Origin: Cercospora beticola
Lineage: Eukaryota; Ascomycota; Dothideomycetes; Mycosphaerellales; Mycosphaerellaceae
DNA length: 64,000 nt
Direction: 5' to 3'
Assembly: GCF_033473495.1 (NCBI RefSeq)
Contig: NC_088935.1
Span: 3,472,001 to 3,536,000, forward strand
Within the stretch, counting starts at the first letter, position 1. Each line of letters opens with the position of its first letter. Made by a program: the position numbers and the translations under genes. Under the pieces are notes generated by a model. It saw only the letters and a program-made list of their open reading frames with translations, was not told the origin of the DNA and did not search any database. Below, in pieces: positions 1-10,977 of the stretch.

Positions 1-1
1 T

Positions 2-1272
2 AGGAGTCGAGCCAATACGGGTCCGTCATACCACAGCCAATCTCAGCAGCCGTCTCCGATCTCTTCTCCGCAGCAATACCAACAGCAACAAGAACAAGCC
101 ATGAAGGCAGCACAACAAGCGCTCAAACAACAGACTCTGGAGCGTTCGCAATCGCAGCGTCACCCCACAAACAATGGCCTGCACCAGCAGCAGCAACAAC
201 ACTCACAGCTAGCTGCGCCTTCCGACTCCCGACAAGTGCCCCATCCCGCCGCCGTGGACCCAAGGGTCGGACCTGCTCCTCGGCCGCGGCAGCGACCACG
301 ACAGTCCATCACGAACGCAGAAGTGCTCAGCAAGTTGCAGCAAATCTGCAATGCGGCAGATCCCACCAAAAGATACCGCAATCTGATCAAAATAGGTCAG
401 GGAGCTTCTGGTGGCGTCTACACCGCGTTCGAGGTCGGCACCAATAAATGCGTCGCGATCAAACAGATGAACTTGGAACAACAGCCCAAAAAGGATCTGA
501 TCATTAACGAAATTCTGGTCATGAAGGACAGCAAGCACAAGAATATCGTGAACTTCATGGACAGCTTTCTGGTCAAAGGCGACCTCTGGGTTGTGATGGA
601 ATACATGGAGGGAGGCAGTCTGACTGATGTGGTGACGTTCAACATGATGTCGGAAGGCCAGATCTCGGCTGTGTGCCGCGAGACGCTGCACGGTCTGCAA
701 TTCCTGCACTCGAAAGGCGTGATTCACCGTGATATCAAGTCCGACAACATTTTGCTGTCACTGGAGGGCAGCATCAAACTCACAGATTTTGGTTTTTGCG
801 CACAGATTAACGAATCGCACATGAAGCGAACAACGATGGTCGGCACCCCTTACTGGATGGCGCCTGAAGTCGTGACAAGAAAAGAGTACGGCCGCAAGAT
901 CGATATATGGTCGCTGGGCATCATGGCCATTGAAATGATCGAGGGCGAGCCCCCGTATTTGACGGAATCGCCACTGCGCGCTCTGTATCTCATCGCCACC
1001 AATGGCACGCCCACCATCAAGGAGGAGCACAACCTTACCCCCGTCTTCCGTGATTTCCTGCAGTTTGCGCTCAAGGTCGATCCCGAGAAGAGAGCGTCGG
1101 CGCATGATTTGCTCAAGGTACGTGCGAGGCAACTGTTGTGCAAGTGATGTCCACTAACAAACTGCTTTAGCATGCGTTCATCCAGACAGCTGAACCTTTG
1201 GCAACACTAGCACCGCTGGTCAAGGCTGCCAGGCTCGCCCGAGCAGAGGAGCGAAAGAACAAGGGAGGCTGA
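2..1272 (+). CDS. cla4: PAK-family Ser/Thr kinase, Cla4-like (5' truncated)
   Basis: Kinase of the p21-activated family, which acts below Cdc42/Rac in polarity, septation and cytokinesis. The reading frame is open from base 2, so the N-terminus (the expected PH and CRIB domains) lies outside the window. Visible exons are 2..1117 and 1171..1272, with an intron of 53 nt (GTACGT...TTTAG). The visible part starts with a Gln-rich linker (runs of CAG/CAA codons), then a full kinase domain: [10 protein letters not shown] glycine loop, VAIKQMN lysine, HRDIKSDN catalytic loop, DFG within [10 protein letters not shown], and TPYWMAPE activation segment. The last exon encodes a short C-terminal tail that ends KNKGG. 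Wording around [10 protein letters not shown] and DFGFCAQI resembles Cla4 more than Ste20 (family knowledge). The downstream neighbour is convergent. Confidence 0.93.
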
Positions 1273-1901
1273 GCGAGCGACCATCAGCGGAACTATCGGA
1301 TATGTGACGACTCGCACATACGAGTCGCCTACCACCAGGACACAGGGATTCTTATTTTCTTTCGCGCATCATGGGTACGAGCACTGGCCATTCACACGCG
1401 TGTACAGTACAAAGGCATTCTGGATGCAAGGCGTCGCCCAGGGAGCGGGCGGATCGTTTTCATACCACAAATGCGGCCTCACGAACGGTACTCGAGGAGG
1501 TTAGGTGGCCGTACGGCGTCCGGCAGCAACAAGGCGTTTCCGTGAGAGTGCGGGCGATAGAGGCAAGGGAGGATTACGGCGGCATGGGGCAGCGAGTGTG
1601 CCGACGACAGGAGGGCTCCAGAAGAAAAAAAGACTTGGGTACTGGTATATCTAGGCATCACTTCAGCCCGCCCAAATGGATGTAGCGTGAGGCTCTGGTG
1701 CACGCTCATGTGCACCAATGGCTGGACCACAATAACAACGAGGTCCCTCCATTTATGATTCTCCTTTTCCTTCACGTTGTTGCGAATTGTGTGAACCGCC
1801 CTTTGCTGTACCGCTGTGTGTGTGTGAACGTCGTTTCCATTCAAAGTGCTACAATCTATGCACAATTCTCGGCCTCTCGCTCTCGCCCCTTCTGTATCCC
1901 C
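1273..1901. other. intergenic, convergent 3' ends
   Basis: Lies between the stop codons of the Cla4-like kinase and cytochrome b5. The small ORFs here overlap on both strands, carry no recognisable domain and look like chance frames. It probably holds the two 3' UTRs. Confidence 0.6.
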
Positions 1902-2523
1902 CTATGCCTTGTTCTGACTCGACTGGAGCTGTTGATAAGCGAAGAAGGCAAGGGCAGCACCAACCAACACAATGGCGTAAACTCCGACACCGAGGCCCCC
2001 AGACTGGGAAGCGGATTTGCGAGCATCGGCAACTTGTTGGGCGGCAGTCTTTGGCTTTGGGTCTCCTTCCTGTGTAAAGAAAAAAAGTGTCCTCGTCAGC
2101 GCTGATTATTGTGGTACAGGCGGATGGGAAAGCTCACCTGTCGCTTCAACGTGCCGATCAAGAGGCCTTCCAGGATCTCTCGTGCCTCGTCACTGTGGCC
2201 AACATCTTCGAATGCTTCGGTGGCATCTTGCCCACCGACGTCTAGCAGAACTTCCTCACCACCTCTGTATGGCACAAAAAAGTTACAGTCAGCGCATTGC
2301 TCCATGTATGGTGCGGCTGGCAGGCAGCACAGCTGCAAGTGTCGTGGTCATTGGACGTTTGACCGACCTGCGCCTGCCTTCTTTGCTATACGCGAGAAAC
2401 CTACGGGTGCTCATCGACGAAGCTCGAACTGTTGTAGACTTTGTCGTGAATGACGAGGTACAGGTCCTTCTTGGAGGTGTGCTCGCTGACATCCGAGTAG
2501 GTGAACTCCTTTTGCTCGGCCAT
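1902..2523 (-). CDS. cytochrome b5, ER tail-anchored
   Basis: Haem electron carrier for ER desaturases, sterol enzymes and P450s. Three exons read 2523..2405, 2264..2138 and 2069..1902, giving 137 aa. All junctions keep frame with GT/AG ends (GTAGGT, GTGAGC donors). The haem domain occupies about residues 5-80. The HPGG motif gives axial ligand His39, and VGHS gives the second ligand His63, the usual spacing. The first intron splits the Pro codon of HPGG. A hydrophobic segment near residues 108-125 ([19 protein letters not shown]) is followed by a short polar tail, the tail-anchor arrangement of microsomal b5. Divergent from the gene at 3094. Confidence 0.95.
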
Positions 2524-3093
2524 GGTGGACAGTGCGGGGACGAGTGTGGGCGGGTTCGAGGTCGAGGAGCAGCGGTTCGGAGTTGCAATGGCAAGACAGC
2601 GGAGCGGGCGTCCAGATAGAGAGAGGTGGGTGGTGGTTGTGGTTGTCGGGTGTGGAAAGGTGGTGCAATAATGCGAGGGCTTCTATTGGAGATCGCGGAT
2701 TTAACGCGCACGAGTGGGCAGTTCGGGACAGGGTCTCGTTTCTATGAGAAGGATAACTTTCCTGCATGCCGTATGCTCTTTCCGAGGGCACAGTTCGGAC
2801 ATATTCGTCGTGGACATGCTCACCACGGAGGGATACGCGCATCGCTCATCGCTTCCCCGCGCGTCGACTCGCTGTCTGCTGCGACAACGAGCTCCGAGTG
2901 CGCATGCCGATAGCGATGGCGAGAGAGCGGAAGCTTGCTGTCCGCCCCACCACTGCATAAGGATAAGGACGTTGAATGCGTCCTCGGCCGACTCTGTAAT
3001 GCCTGAGGCAGCAGCCGGAGCCAGCAGTCAAGTGAAGCCGGTTCCCGCAGCGTCTCTGCTGTCAAGCGCTGAGCTGAGCTGAGCTTCGAAGCG
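2524..3093. promoter_or_regulatory. divergent promoter region
   Basis: A 570-bp interval between the start codons of cytochrome b5 (minus) and the gene at 3094 (plus). It should hold both promoters. I see no clear TATA box and no credible coding potential. Confidence 0.5.
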
Positions 3094-3911
3094 ATGGGCA
3101 TCTTCAGGACGGCACTCGCAGCCACGGGCTGGACCTCTCTTGGTGCGACGGCGGGCTATGTGCTGTCAGTAAGCCCAAGCGACTCCCGCCTCTGTACCAT
3201 CTGCTCACCACTTTCGCCTACACAGCTGGACACGCAAGACCTCGATCGTTGATGTGCCGCCTACCGACTACCTCTTCAATTCCACCTTGTTCGCCAGATA
3301 CAACCCGAACAATGCCCCCGTGACGCAGGATCTCGCCATACGGCGCGTTCCCCTAACCCAAATCAAGCCGGAGCTGCTGGAGAAAGAGGGCAGATTGACA
3401 GAGGCATTCTGTGCAGGCGTGTGGAGCGGGCTGGGTACGTGTCGAAGCTATCTTCGCTGTCTAAGAGAATATATATTCACAAGTTTCCGCCGCAGGATTC
3501 GCATACCAGCGTCGCTTCCTCGAGAAAAAGTATCGATCCGACCCCGTTACCGCCGACCATCTGTGGGATACCAAAGACCTGCAATCCTCCACCTATGAGC
3601 CAGGAACCAAAATCACCGATCATTTCGAGGTTGTATCCAAGACCGCGAACTCAATCATTGTGCGCTGCGGAGACTCCCCGCGCTTGACGGACGTGAGGGA
3701 GAGCGATGGCCTCTTCGAGATGAGCGCCGAGATAAAGAAAGACGAGGGATTCGCAGAGTTTGGACTCAAGTCCATCTTCTACAACGGTCTCGCACAGCCT
3801 GACCAGACTGCAAACCCAGGTCAAGGTCCAATGTCGAACTGGATCCAGTGGCTGCACCAGCAGTATGACAAGGTGTTGATGGAGACTGCCTTGAACAATG
3901 TGACCAAATAG
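3094..3911 (+). CDS. conserved-looking protein of unknown function, N-terminal membrane segment
   Basis: Three exons, 3094..3164, 3226..3434 and 3496..3911, give 231 aa. The first donor is GTCAGT, which is non-consensus but the only site that keeps frame with the following exon; the second is GTACGT. A hydrophobic stretch at about residues 5-25 looks like a signal anchor. It is followed by WTRKTS and a soluble region with many charged and aromatic residues. I do not recognise the family. The C-terminal half (from about residue 95) is acidic to neutral, with no repeats. The stop lies only 9 bp from the 3' end of the ORF on the other strand. Confidence is in the coding call, not in a function. 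Confidence 0.75.
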
Positions 3912-3920
3912 GTCTCGCAT

Positions 3921-4676
3921 TCAATCGAGGAATCGAGCGTCATCGTCATATGGGAACGTATCTGCTGTCTCCTGCAGTACACTGCTCTCGGTGTGCTTGA
4001 GCACAGTCATGCAGGCGTGGCGGAGCTTGCTGGTGAAGGCGTTCGCTAGCGAGCAGGGGAAGTTCACGACAGCATTCTCCACGTGTTCCAGAATGACGTC
4101 CGCGACCGTCGCATCATCTTCGTCGTCGTGGCCTTCGCTCGATTCGAAGAGTTCCTGTGTTTTAGGAGCTTCGGTCGCTGTTGATGTAGCTTTATTCTGT
4201 GGGCAGGGTGAGCTGGATGCTGCTTGTTCTGCAGTCGCGTGCGAGCCACTGTCGATAATCATCGGCAGACTGCAAAAGTCTGTAGGCACAATATCCAGCA
4301 TCGTTGCTACCTTTGCTGTTCGTGTATTGCAGATCATCTGTCTGTGCCAGAGAACTGATCGCGATATACTGCGCTCTAACCATTTCCGGCGACTTTCTGT
4401 CTTGTCAGCTGGACCAGCTCGTTCATGCTGCTGGAACAAAGCGCCTGCATGATTATTGAGAATCTGCACAAGCGTGAGAACGATTATGCAAGCCAGAGAT
4501 TGTGAAGAAACACTGCATTGCAAATCTGCAGCACCAGCCACCAAATCGTGGAGAAGACGAAGGTTCGACGCTTGCGCAAGGGCAATCTTGATCGGATCTG
4601 CTGCCACAGCTGCTTGTCCCAAACGGTTCCTTCGCGCCAGGCACGCGAGCCGCACTTTCTCATGTCGTGATGTCAC
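3921..4676 (-). CDS. hypothetical protein (uncertain)
   Basis: Single open frame of 251 codons, convergent with the gene at 3094. No domain is recognised. The C-terminal part is acidic (a DDEDD run near residue 185) and ends in an Asp-rich stretch. Composition in the last 80 residues looks protein-like, while the middle, with several Cys and Trp, is less convincing and may hide an intron. The start Met is the first in the frame and is not supported by anything else. It could be a real lineage-specific gene or a long chance ORF. Confidence 0.4.
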   Translation of the reverse strand: MTSRHEKVRLACLARRNRLGQAAVAADPIKIALAQASNLRLLHDLVAGAADLQCSVSSQSLACIIVLTLVQILNNHAGALFQQHERAGPADKTESRRKWLERSISRSVLWHRQMICNTRTAKVATMLDIVPTDFCSLPMIIDSGSHATAEQAASSSPCPQNKATSTATEAPKTQELFESSEGHDDEDDATVADVILEHVENAVVNFPCSLANAFTSKLRHACMTVLKHTESSVLQETADTFPYDDDARFLD

Positions 4677-4919
4677 TTTGATGATTCCAGTTTATTTGTC
4701 GACTCGAGCAATGAAATCCATGACGAGCTGGCGGCGTGGTGTCGTCGCGATGCTTTTGTCTGTGACGCGCAAGAGCACTTAGCAGAACAATCAAAGGTGA
4801 GGTCGCTGCACTCTAGGTGTCTAGACGCCTTTCGATACATAGTCGCATTCTTCTCCATTTTCTCCCGGAAGCTTCACATTGAAGTTCAATCGCAAGTCGC
4901 TTGGCTTAGATCAGCCAAC

Positions 4920-6117
4920 ATGCCGCCCAAAGACAAGTACACGGATCCAGAGTTGAGAGATAAGGTCAAGGAGGAATTGAAGGCCAGCGACAAAGGAGGA
5001 GAGCCTGGGCAATGGAGCGCTCGCAAGGTATAGCTGCGTAGACGTGATCGAGCATTGGTGTCTAATATTCCTCGCAGGCTCAAATGATGGCGGCAGAATA
5101 CAAGAAGAGAGGAGGAGGCTACACAACCGACAAGAAGGATAAAGATGAGTCTCAGCAGAACTTGACAAACTGGGGCGAGGAAGAATGGCAGACCAAGGTA
5201 ATAGGATTATCATATCAAATCTTGGGATCTTGCTGACACTTTGATTTGTTTGACAGGACGGCGAGGGAAAAGCGAAGCAAGACGACGGTACTGAAAAGCG
5301 TTATTTGCCAAAGAAGGCCTGGGAGCAAATGACCGAGAAGGAGAAGGAAGAGACTGATCAGAAAGTATGTTCGAAAATGCCACATTGTATAGCCGTGCAG
5401 CTTTTCGTCAAGCAGAACGGTCACTTACGGTTACTCAGAAGCAAGAAGAATCGAAGCAAGGCAAACAGCACGTGGCGAATACTCCAAAAGCAAAAGACAG
5501 CCGCAAGAAAGCGCAATCGAATGGCTCCAAGAACGATGGAGACGACAAAGCGACCACGAGCAACCAAAGAGGCTCTAGAAGCCAGACGAAAAATGCGGAG
5601 GCAAAGAAGAACAGCCAAGGTGCTGCTCAGGGCAAGAGCAAGGACGAGAATGAAGATGATGATGACGATGATGACAGCCAGTCTCAAGAGGAGCCTGCCA
5701 AATCCGCCAAAACTGGACAGAAACGCAAGAACAACGAAGAGCACGACTCCGAACCAAAGTCAAAGACTAAGAAGAGCAACGGAACTATTGGCTCCAAGCA
5801 CATGGTAAGTCCCGACACACTCAGATCTTGATCTCCCTGATGGCACTGTCTAACTTTGCACTTGTTACCAGGATGCCACTGAGCCCGCTCAGAAGGGCTC
5901 GAAAGATCGCTTGCCAAAGGAAGGACAGCAAATTCAATGGAAAGCGATGCCAGGTTGGATAGACGGGAAAGTTAAGGAGATCCTGAAGAAGGGCAAGAAG
6001 GTGGATGAGAAGCAGGTAAAAGCTTCTGAAGACGATCCGAAGATTGTGCTCATTTCGAACAAGAGTGGCAAGATCTGTGTTCACAAGCCGGAGGCTTGCT
6101 ACTACGATGATGAGTGA
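4920..6117 (+). CDS. DUF5872 / Hva1-TUDOR protein
   Basis: Five exons: 4920..5027, 5078..5197, 5257..5364, 5439..5804 and 5872..6117. All introns are phase 0 with GT/AG ends, giving 315 aa. Residues 1-115 (KYTDPELRDKVKEEL ... AWEQMTEKEKEETDQ) resemble the DUF5872 family: Lys-rich, with the GQWSARKAQ and GGGYT motifs. The middle, residues 115-230, is disordered, with mixed Lys/Glu/Ser and a run of seven Asp. Residues about 240-310 match the Hva1-type TUDOR domain (GQQIQWKAMPGWIDGKV, then IVLISNKSGKICVHKPEACYY). The highly charged composition suggests a nuclear or chromatin-associated protein, but the molecular role is not known to me. The regular phase-0 introns suggest an old exon-modular gene. 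Confidence 0.85.
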
Positions 6118-6201
6118 TGCTGATGACTTTTGCTTAATTGTAATATACCATTTGAAGCTAATTCAATTACCTCCACTTATACTTCGTATACCTTTGAGCA
6201 A

Positions 6202-7176
6202 CTACGCCTTTCGACCTACAGCCACAAGCGCGACACCAGACAACTTGCCCGGCTCCTCAGGACAGACCTTCTTCAATCGTTCACTCATCAATGATCTCAA
6301 CCGCTTAACCTCGCCTTCCGACCAACTGCTCAGAAGCTTCACCATATGAGGCATTTTCGCAGTCAGGATCTCCAGCAACGCTTCATGAGTCTCAAAAGCC
6401 ATCTCAACATCAACCTCCACGGCTTCAACCTGCTGGAAACCTGCACCTTCCACTTCTGCAAGAAGTCCTTTGGCGGATCTCCATCCCTCCGGGATCTCGG
6501 GCACCGGAGCTTCAGGTCGGATCTCTTGGACCAAGTTCATCAATTGGAGCCATTCGGAATTTTGCCAGGATGAACATGATAGTACACCACCGGATTTGAG
6601 TACCCGCATGCTTTCTTCTAGGCATTTTTGAGGTGAGGGCGTCATGAAGTAGACCCAGCCTGGAGGAAACCGTTAGTTATTGCGTGTAGAGCAAGATAGG
6701 TATTGCAGTGTTCCACTTACCTGCCAATACGTGACTTTTCGATCCGTCGTTGATGCCTTGCAGATCCATTGCATCCAACAATGACACATCGACCCGTGCC
6801 CAAGGGCTGTCCGGATCTTTATCGATCTCTTCATTTTTTGTCTGCCGAACTTGAGCGATCATCGCTATTCATAGTCAGCAAGATAAAACGGTCGACGAAT
6901 CCAACATTCTAGCAACATACCTTCTGCAAAGTCTGATGCACTCAAATCGCAATTCTTTGGAAGTACAGAACCATAATCAGCGATAATGCGCGAGATGACT
7001 GGACCTGGACCACAGCCATTGTCGTGAATCCCGGTGGCTTCGCTGAACGGTAGCAGAGCATTTGCCTTGTCGAGCATGACTCCAATCGGTCGCGAGCTGA
7101 TTTCTACTGTCAGTTGCTTGTAGACTTTGGCCATCTCTTCCCAGTCGCCGCCTTTGGTGTCGCTTAGTTTAACCAT
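6202..7176 (-). CDS. class I SAM-dependent methyltransferase
   Basis: Exons 7176..6921, 6864..6721 and 6659..6202 give 285 aa. Introns start GTATGT and GTAAGT. Residues about 50-60 carry a glycine-rich motif I variant (DNGCGPGPV), followed by the acidic strand SASDFAE. LDAMDL fits motif II, and MRVLKSGGVLSCSSW is the post-II segment typical of small-molecule methyltransferases of the UbiE/COQ5-like fold. The substrate cannot be read from the sequence. No secondary-metabolite partner genes lie beside it. Convergent with the Hva1-TUDOR gene. Confidence 0.85.
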
Positions 7177-7830
7177 GGTGGTTGTAAAGCTAGATGTCGA
7201 GTATTGGAAATTGAAATTCTGATGGTCTCTGTTGAGCTGTCAAATGGCTAGTAGGTGATTGTATGTCTCACAAAAGCTGACATTCCTATCTCTTTATATC
7301 TCAGCAATGTCAGTCACAATAAGAAGCCGATGATAGGATTCGGAGACATTTATGTCTCCATGCCACGTGACCGTTGTTGGAGTGAGCCTAGATTTTTGCA
7401 GGATTCTGAACCCTAATTTCCTACTCAGCACACTTGCAGGCAACTTCAGCAGAGCTGATGAGGTTGTTTCCAACAAGCGAGTCCGGTGACTTTCTCTCCA
7501 CTCTGCGCGTGTTGGCCTGTCACACAACATGCCAGGTTGCCGGGTTGTTCTATATTCACCTTGGTGAACGTGCTCCACCATACGATGCTGTATCGTAACC
7601 CACATGTCCACGATGTGGAAGACACTAGACGCAACAAGTTTCCGATTATCATCGAGACTGTACGCGGAATTGTTGCTCGTGCTACACCTGAACAACGACG
7701 CTTGAACGACCTCTCCATGCGAACTCGCTGGACAGGGATTAGGCGTAGGTACGGAGAAGCTGGAAGGTAGAAATTGGGTGTTGAGTATTGCTTTCGAGCC
7801 TATTCCAGTGTTGTATTGAGGTTGCGGATG
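7177..7830. other. intergenic
   Basis: Upstream of the methyltransferase and downstream of Noc4. Several overlapping short frames exist on both strands, but none shows a domain or a consistent splice pattern. Nothing else seen. Confidence 0.5.
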
Positions 7831-9465
7831 CTATACAGTAGCTCCAATAGCACTTTGAAAAAGTGACCCCAAATCATTAAGGCCATCATCGGAAGTCAGA
7901 ATGCGTTTCGGGATATCCCACTCTACCACTGGCACCTTCTTCATCTCCTTTCCAAGTTCGGCATCGACCAAAGTAGCATAGGAGTAATCAAGGAAGTCCT
8001 CTAACTGGTAGTCCCTCTTGGTGAATTGCTCGCCGATGATCTTGGCCAGCGTGGCCACATTCGGATGAAAGTGATTGCTCAGAGTGTCCAGCTCCCATAA
8101 GCTGGAGTCGATAGCACGAGTGATCATGGGGTCCGGTTGCGACATATCAAATGGATCGTCCATCCCTTCTTCAGCGTACTTCGGATGTGAGGCGTAGATG
8201 GCATGTGCAGGGTGAAAGGGACGATGTAGCATGAAGGCACATGAGGGATGTTGCTTGACTTGGTTGTATATCCAGGGAACAACCCAGACGATGGCCCCGG
8301 GCGGAGCTTGGAGCGCCAATCTCGACAACCTTTTCATGAAGCTGGCCACCATCGCAACAGGCAAGTGGGTGGAGCTCATGAACGTCTCCAGGAGACGAAA
8401 GAAGCGGCTGCGGTGCTTGCTGTGTAAGACATCTTCATCCAACAGGCTGTAAAGGTTTTTGTAGAAGTCAGGGTAGTCCAGATTCTTCACAGTCATCAGA
8501 TGGAAGATTCCGCTCAGCGCGAGAAGTGAAATTGCGCCACCTTGCTGGAAGGAATCTGTGAGAAAGTCTGCCAGCAATTCAATATGATTTGTGAACCATG
8601 GCAGGAGTTGTGCGGTCGTAATATTCAAAATGGACTTGCGCTGCTCCACAGATAGTGGCGTGCGAAAAACCGCTAGCCATGCCTCTCGAGCCGTTTTCCG
8701 ATGTCCATTGAGCGATAAAAGAGGGCTCTTGTCCTCTGGAGCATCTCCATACCAGTCTTCGAGCTCTTCATCGGCCTCCGGTACTCCTTCAATCTGCGAG
8801 AGTAGCTCGATTGCGTTTCCCACGGCCTTTGCACCAGCAGCTTCGCCTAGGCATTGCTTCACCGCAACAAAGGTGTAGAAGCGGACATCGTCGTACTCTT
8901 CGGCATATTTCTCGACGAATTGTTGCCGCGCTCCTTCTGCGTCGTTTTCGCGCACCAGGGCTCTGACCAAGGATTGGAACGAGGCTCTTTCGTTTCGCCA
9001 CGACTGGGCAGCGCTCCTGCTTCCGCCAGAAGCCTCTTCCTTCACAATCCTCATCAGCAAGGTCAGCGCTGTGCTTTCAGTGGTCGCGTCAGGGCTGCCA
9101 ATCCAGTTGCAAAGATTTGAAACATATTCGCGCAGCGAGACTCTGAGTCGCTGCACCGACTGTGTGGATTCCTCTGAAGCACTCTTCTCTTTTACCAGCT
9201 GCTCTCCAGCGATCAACCGGCAAAAGACTCGACAGAGAGCGACAGCGGCCAACAAACGGCTGTCCTCCTCAGCCATCAATTTTTGCAGCTCTTCGATGTT
9301 GCCATAATGCGTAGGAGATTTCAGGATCTGTTGTTCCAAGAGCAAAATCTGGGCTTCGCGAGTATCGAGTGATTTCGTGGATTTTGGCGCCTTTCGTGAT
9401 TTCACGCCGTTCGCTTCGCGCTTCCTCTTGCGCCCTTGGTCTGGGCCATCAGCCGAAGTAGCCAT
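7831..9465 (-). CDS. noc4: nucleolar complex protein 4 (CBF/Mak21 family)
   Basis: Intron-less, 544 aa. The open frame continues upstream, but that would overlap the first exon of the ATP synthase gene at 9658. The Met at 9465, followed by a basic nuclear-type tail (GRKRKREANG), is the likely start. The C-terminal half (about residues 300-480) has the CBF/Mak21/Noc4 hallmarks: LALSGIFHLMTVKNLDYPDFYKNLYSLLD, VLHSKHRSRFF, then HLPVAMVASFMKRLSRLAL and GAIVWVVPWIYN. In yeast the homologue works with Nop14 in 40S subunit maturation in the nucleolus. Length matches the family (about 500-550 aa). It shares a short bidirectional promoter (192 bp) with ATP4. Confidence 0.93.
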   Translation of the reverse strand: MATSADGPDQGRKRKREANGVKSRKAPKSTKSLDTREAQILLLEQQILKSPTHYGNIEELQKLMAEEDSRLLAAVALCRVFCRLIAGEQLVKEKSASEESTQSVQRLRVSLREYVSNLCNWIGSPDATTESTALTLLMRIVKEEASGGSRSAAQSWRNERASFQSLVRALVRENDAEGARQQFVEKYAEEYDDVRFYTFVAVKQCLGEAAGAKAVGNAIELLSQIEGVPEADEELEDWYGDAPEDKSPLLSLNGHRKTAREAWLAVFRTPLSVEQRKSILNITTAQLLPWFTNHIELLADFLTDSFQQGGAISLLALSGIFHLMTVKNLDYPDFYKNLYSLLDEDVLHSKHRSRFFRLLETFMSSTHLPVAMVASFMKRLSRLALQAPPGAIVWVVPWIYNQVKQHPSCAFMLHRPFHPAHAIYASHPKYAEEGMDDPFDMSQPDPMITRAIDSSLWELDTLSNHFHPNVATLAKIIGEQFTKRDYQLEDFLDYSYATLVDAELGKEMKKVPVVEWDIPKRILTSDDGLNDLGSLFQSAIGATV

Positions 9466-9657
9466 GGTGTAGTGTGGCAGCTGTGCACTGTTGCGACAGA
9501 ATTCTGAACAGACTCGAAAAGTAAAGCATCGATCGTTGCTGCCGGAAGATGTCGGCCCGACGTTGAGCTTTGGCGGAGGAAGAAGACCTCGCTTCACGAC
9601 CGTGAGAGACAGCGACATCATCCAACACCACCCACTCCGCTCCCATACCACGACAAC

Positions 9658-10557
9658 ATGGCGTCGCGCTTGGCTAAGGGCGCTCTGGGTACATCGCGTC
9701 CACTGTACGCTGCCATTGGCGATCGCTGACACCTTCTAGGCGCCATTCGAGCCCGTCCCACCCTCCCTGTCCGCACCGCATTCCCGGCCGTCACCACCAC
9801 CTTTTCGACGTCGTCCGCGCGCTTCGAGGCTGCTCCCCCGGCCAAAGACCCAAAGAGCACCGCGAGCGCTATTGTCGATTCTCTCCCGGGCAACAGCCTT
9901 GCCTCAAAGACTGCCATTCTCTCTGCCGGAGCTGCGCTCTCGGTGGCTGCCATTAGCAATGAGCTCTACGTCGTGAACGAGGAGTCCATTGTCGCGCTTT
10001 CTCTGCTCACGATCTACTGGGCTGTGTACACATACGCTGGCCCTATGTATGGCGAATGGGCACAAGGACAGCATGATAAGATCAAGGGCATCTTGAACGC
10101 TGCTCGTGCTGACCACACGAATGCTGTGAAAGCACGCATCAGCAACGTGCAGGATCTTAGCAGTGTTATTGAGGTCACCAAGGACCTCTTCGCTGTTTCC
10201 AAGGTAAGTGGTCTTGCACATGTTCTTTGGACGGAAGCACGGTTCTGACCAGAGCTATAGGAAACTGCCCAGCTGGAAGCTCAGGCCTACGAGCTCGAGC
10301 AGAAGACTGCTCTCGCAGCGGAGGCAAAGACCGTTCTTGACTCTTGGGTCCGCTACGAAGGCCAAGTTAAGGCCAGACAGCAGAAGGAATTGGCAGACTC
10401 TGTTATTGCCAAGATTGAGAAGTCGCTCTCGGACCCAAAGGTGCTCGACCAAATTCTGAAGCAGAGTGTGGCCGATGTTGAGCGTACGTCCCGATCATTT
10501 CGCACCTGCTGCGCAAGTACTGACATTCTTCCAGGTATCCTCTCGCAGAAGCAATAG
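9658..10557 (+). CDS. atp4: mitochondrial F1Fo-ATP synthase subunit 4 (subunit b)
   Basis: Peripheral stalk subunit of the mitochondrial ATP synthase. Four exons, 9658..9688, 9740..10203, 10261..10483 and 10535..10557, give 246 aa. The first coding exon is only 31 nt and the last 23 nt. The N-terminus is rich in Arg, Ser, Ala and Thr with no acids up to about residue 35, a mitochondrial presequence. Two hydrophobic helices follow (SKTAILSAGAALSVAAI and VALSLLTIYWAVYTYAG). The remainder is a long charged helix (AQLEAQAYELEQKTALAAEAK ... DSVIAKIEKSL), as expected of the b-subunit stalk. Divergent from noc4. Confidence 0.95.
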
Positions 10558-10977
10558 ATGTCAGCAATGACAGAGCAGTTGCGCCCAGTCCAGCGTGCAA
10601 GTCCGAATGGGCTTCCTAATGCACGGACATGTAAATATCTAGATGCGAAATGCAGATGTTCCCTTTGTTGCATTGAGACTTCTACAGCTTGCACCCAGAC
10701 GTCTGGATATCAGTCCAGAGACTAGCATGACTGGAAGAGTGAATACCGCGGGCGCAGTGTTAGATGGCTGGCAAATGTGACCACTAGATCCTTGACATTC
10801 GCGAGTGTTACATGCGTGACAACATTCGTCAGGACCTGCCAAGAAAAATCAACCGCCGCTTATCTTGCCCGACGCTAGCGATGACCTATATCTATCATGA
10901 AATTTGTAGCACGACTTATTCACTTGCTCAAGATATCAAGCTGAAAACTTCCCAAGCCTCAATCAGACCAATCGACA
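10558..10977. other. intergenic
   Basis: Tandem spacing between ATP4 and the 2OG oxygenase. AT-rich near 10880-10950, probably the oxygenase promoter. No gene seen. Confidence 0.5.

Noticed and set aside
2017..2842. Several 95-200 codon ORFs around cytochrome b5
   Set aside because: All are other-frame or antisense readings of the b5 exons and promoter.
9466..9732. Upstream extension of noc4 to 9732
   Set aside because: Would overlap the ATP4 start and adds residues without family similarity; the Met at 9465 fits better.
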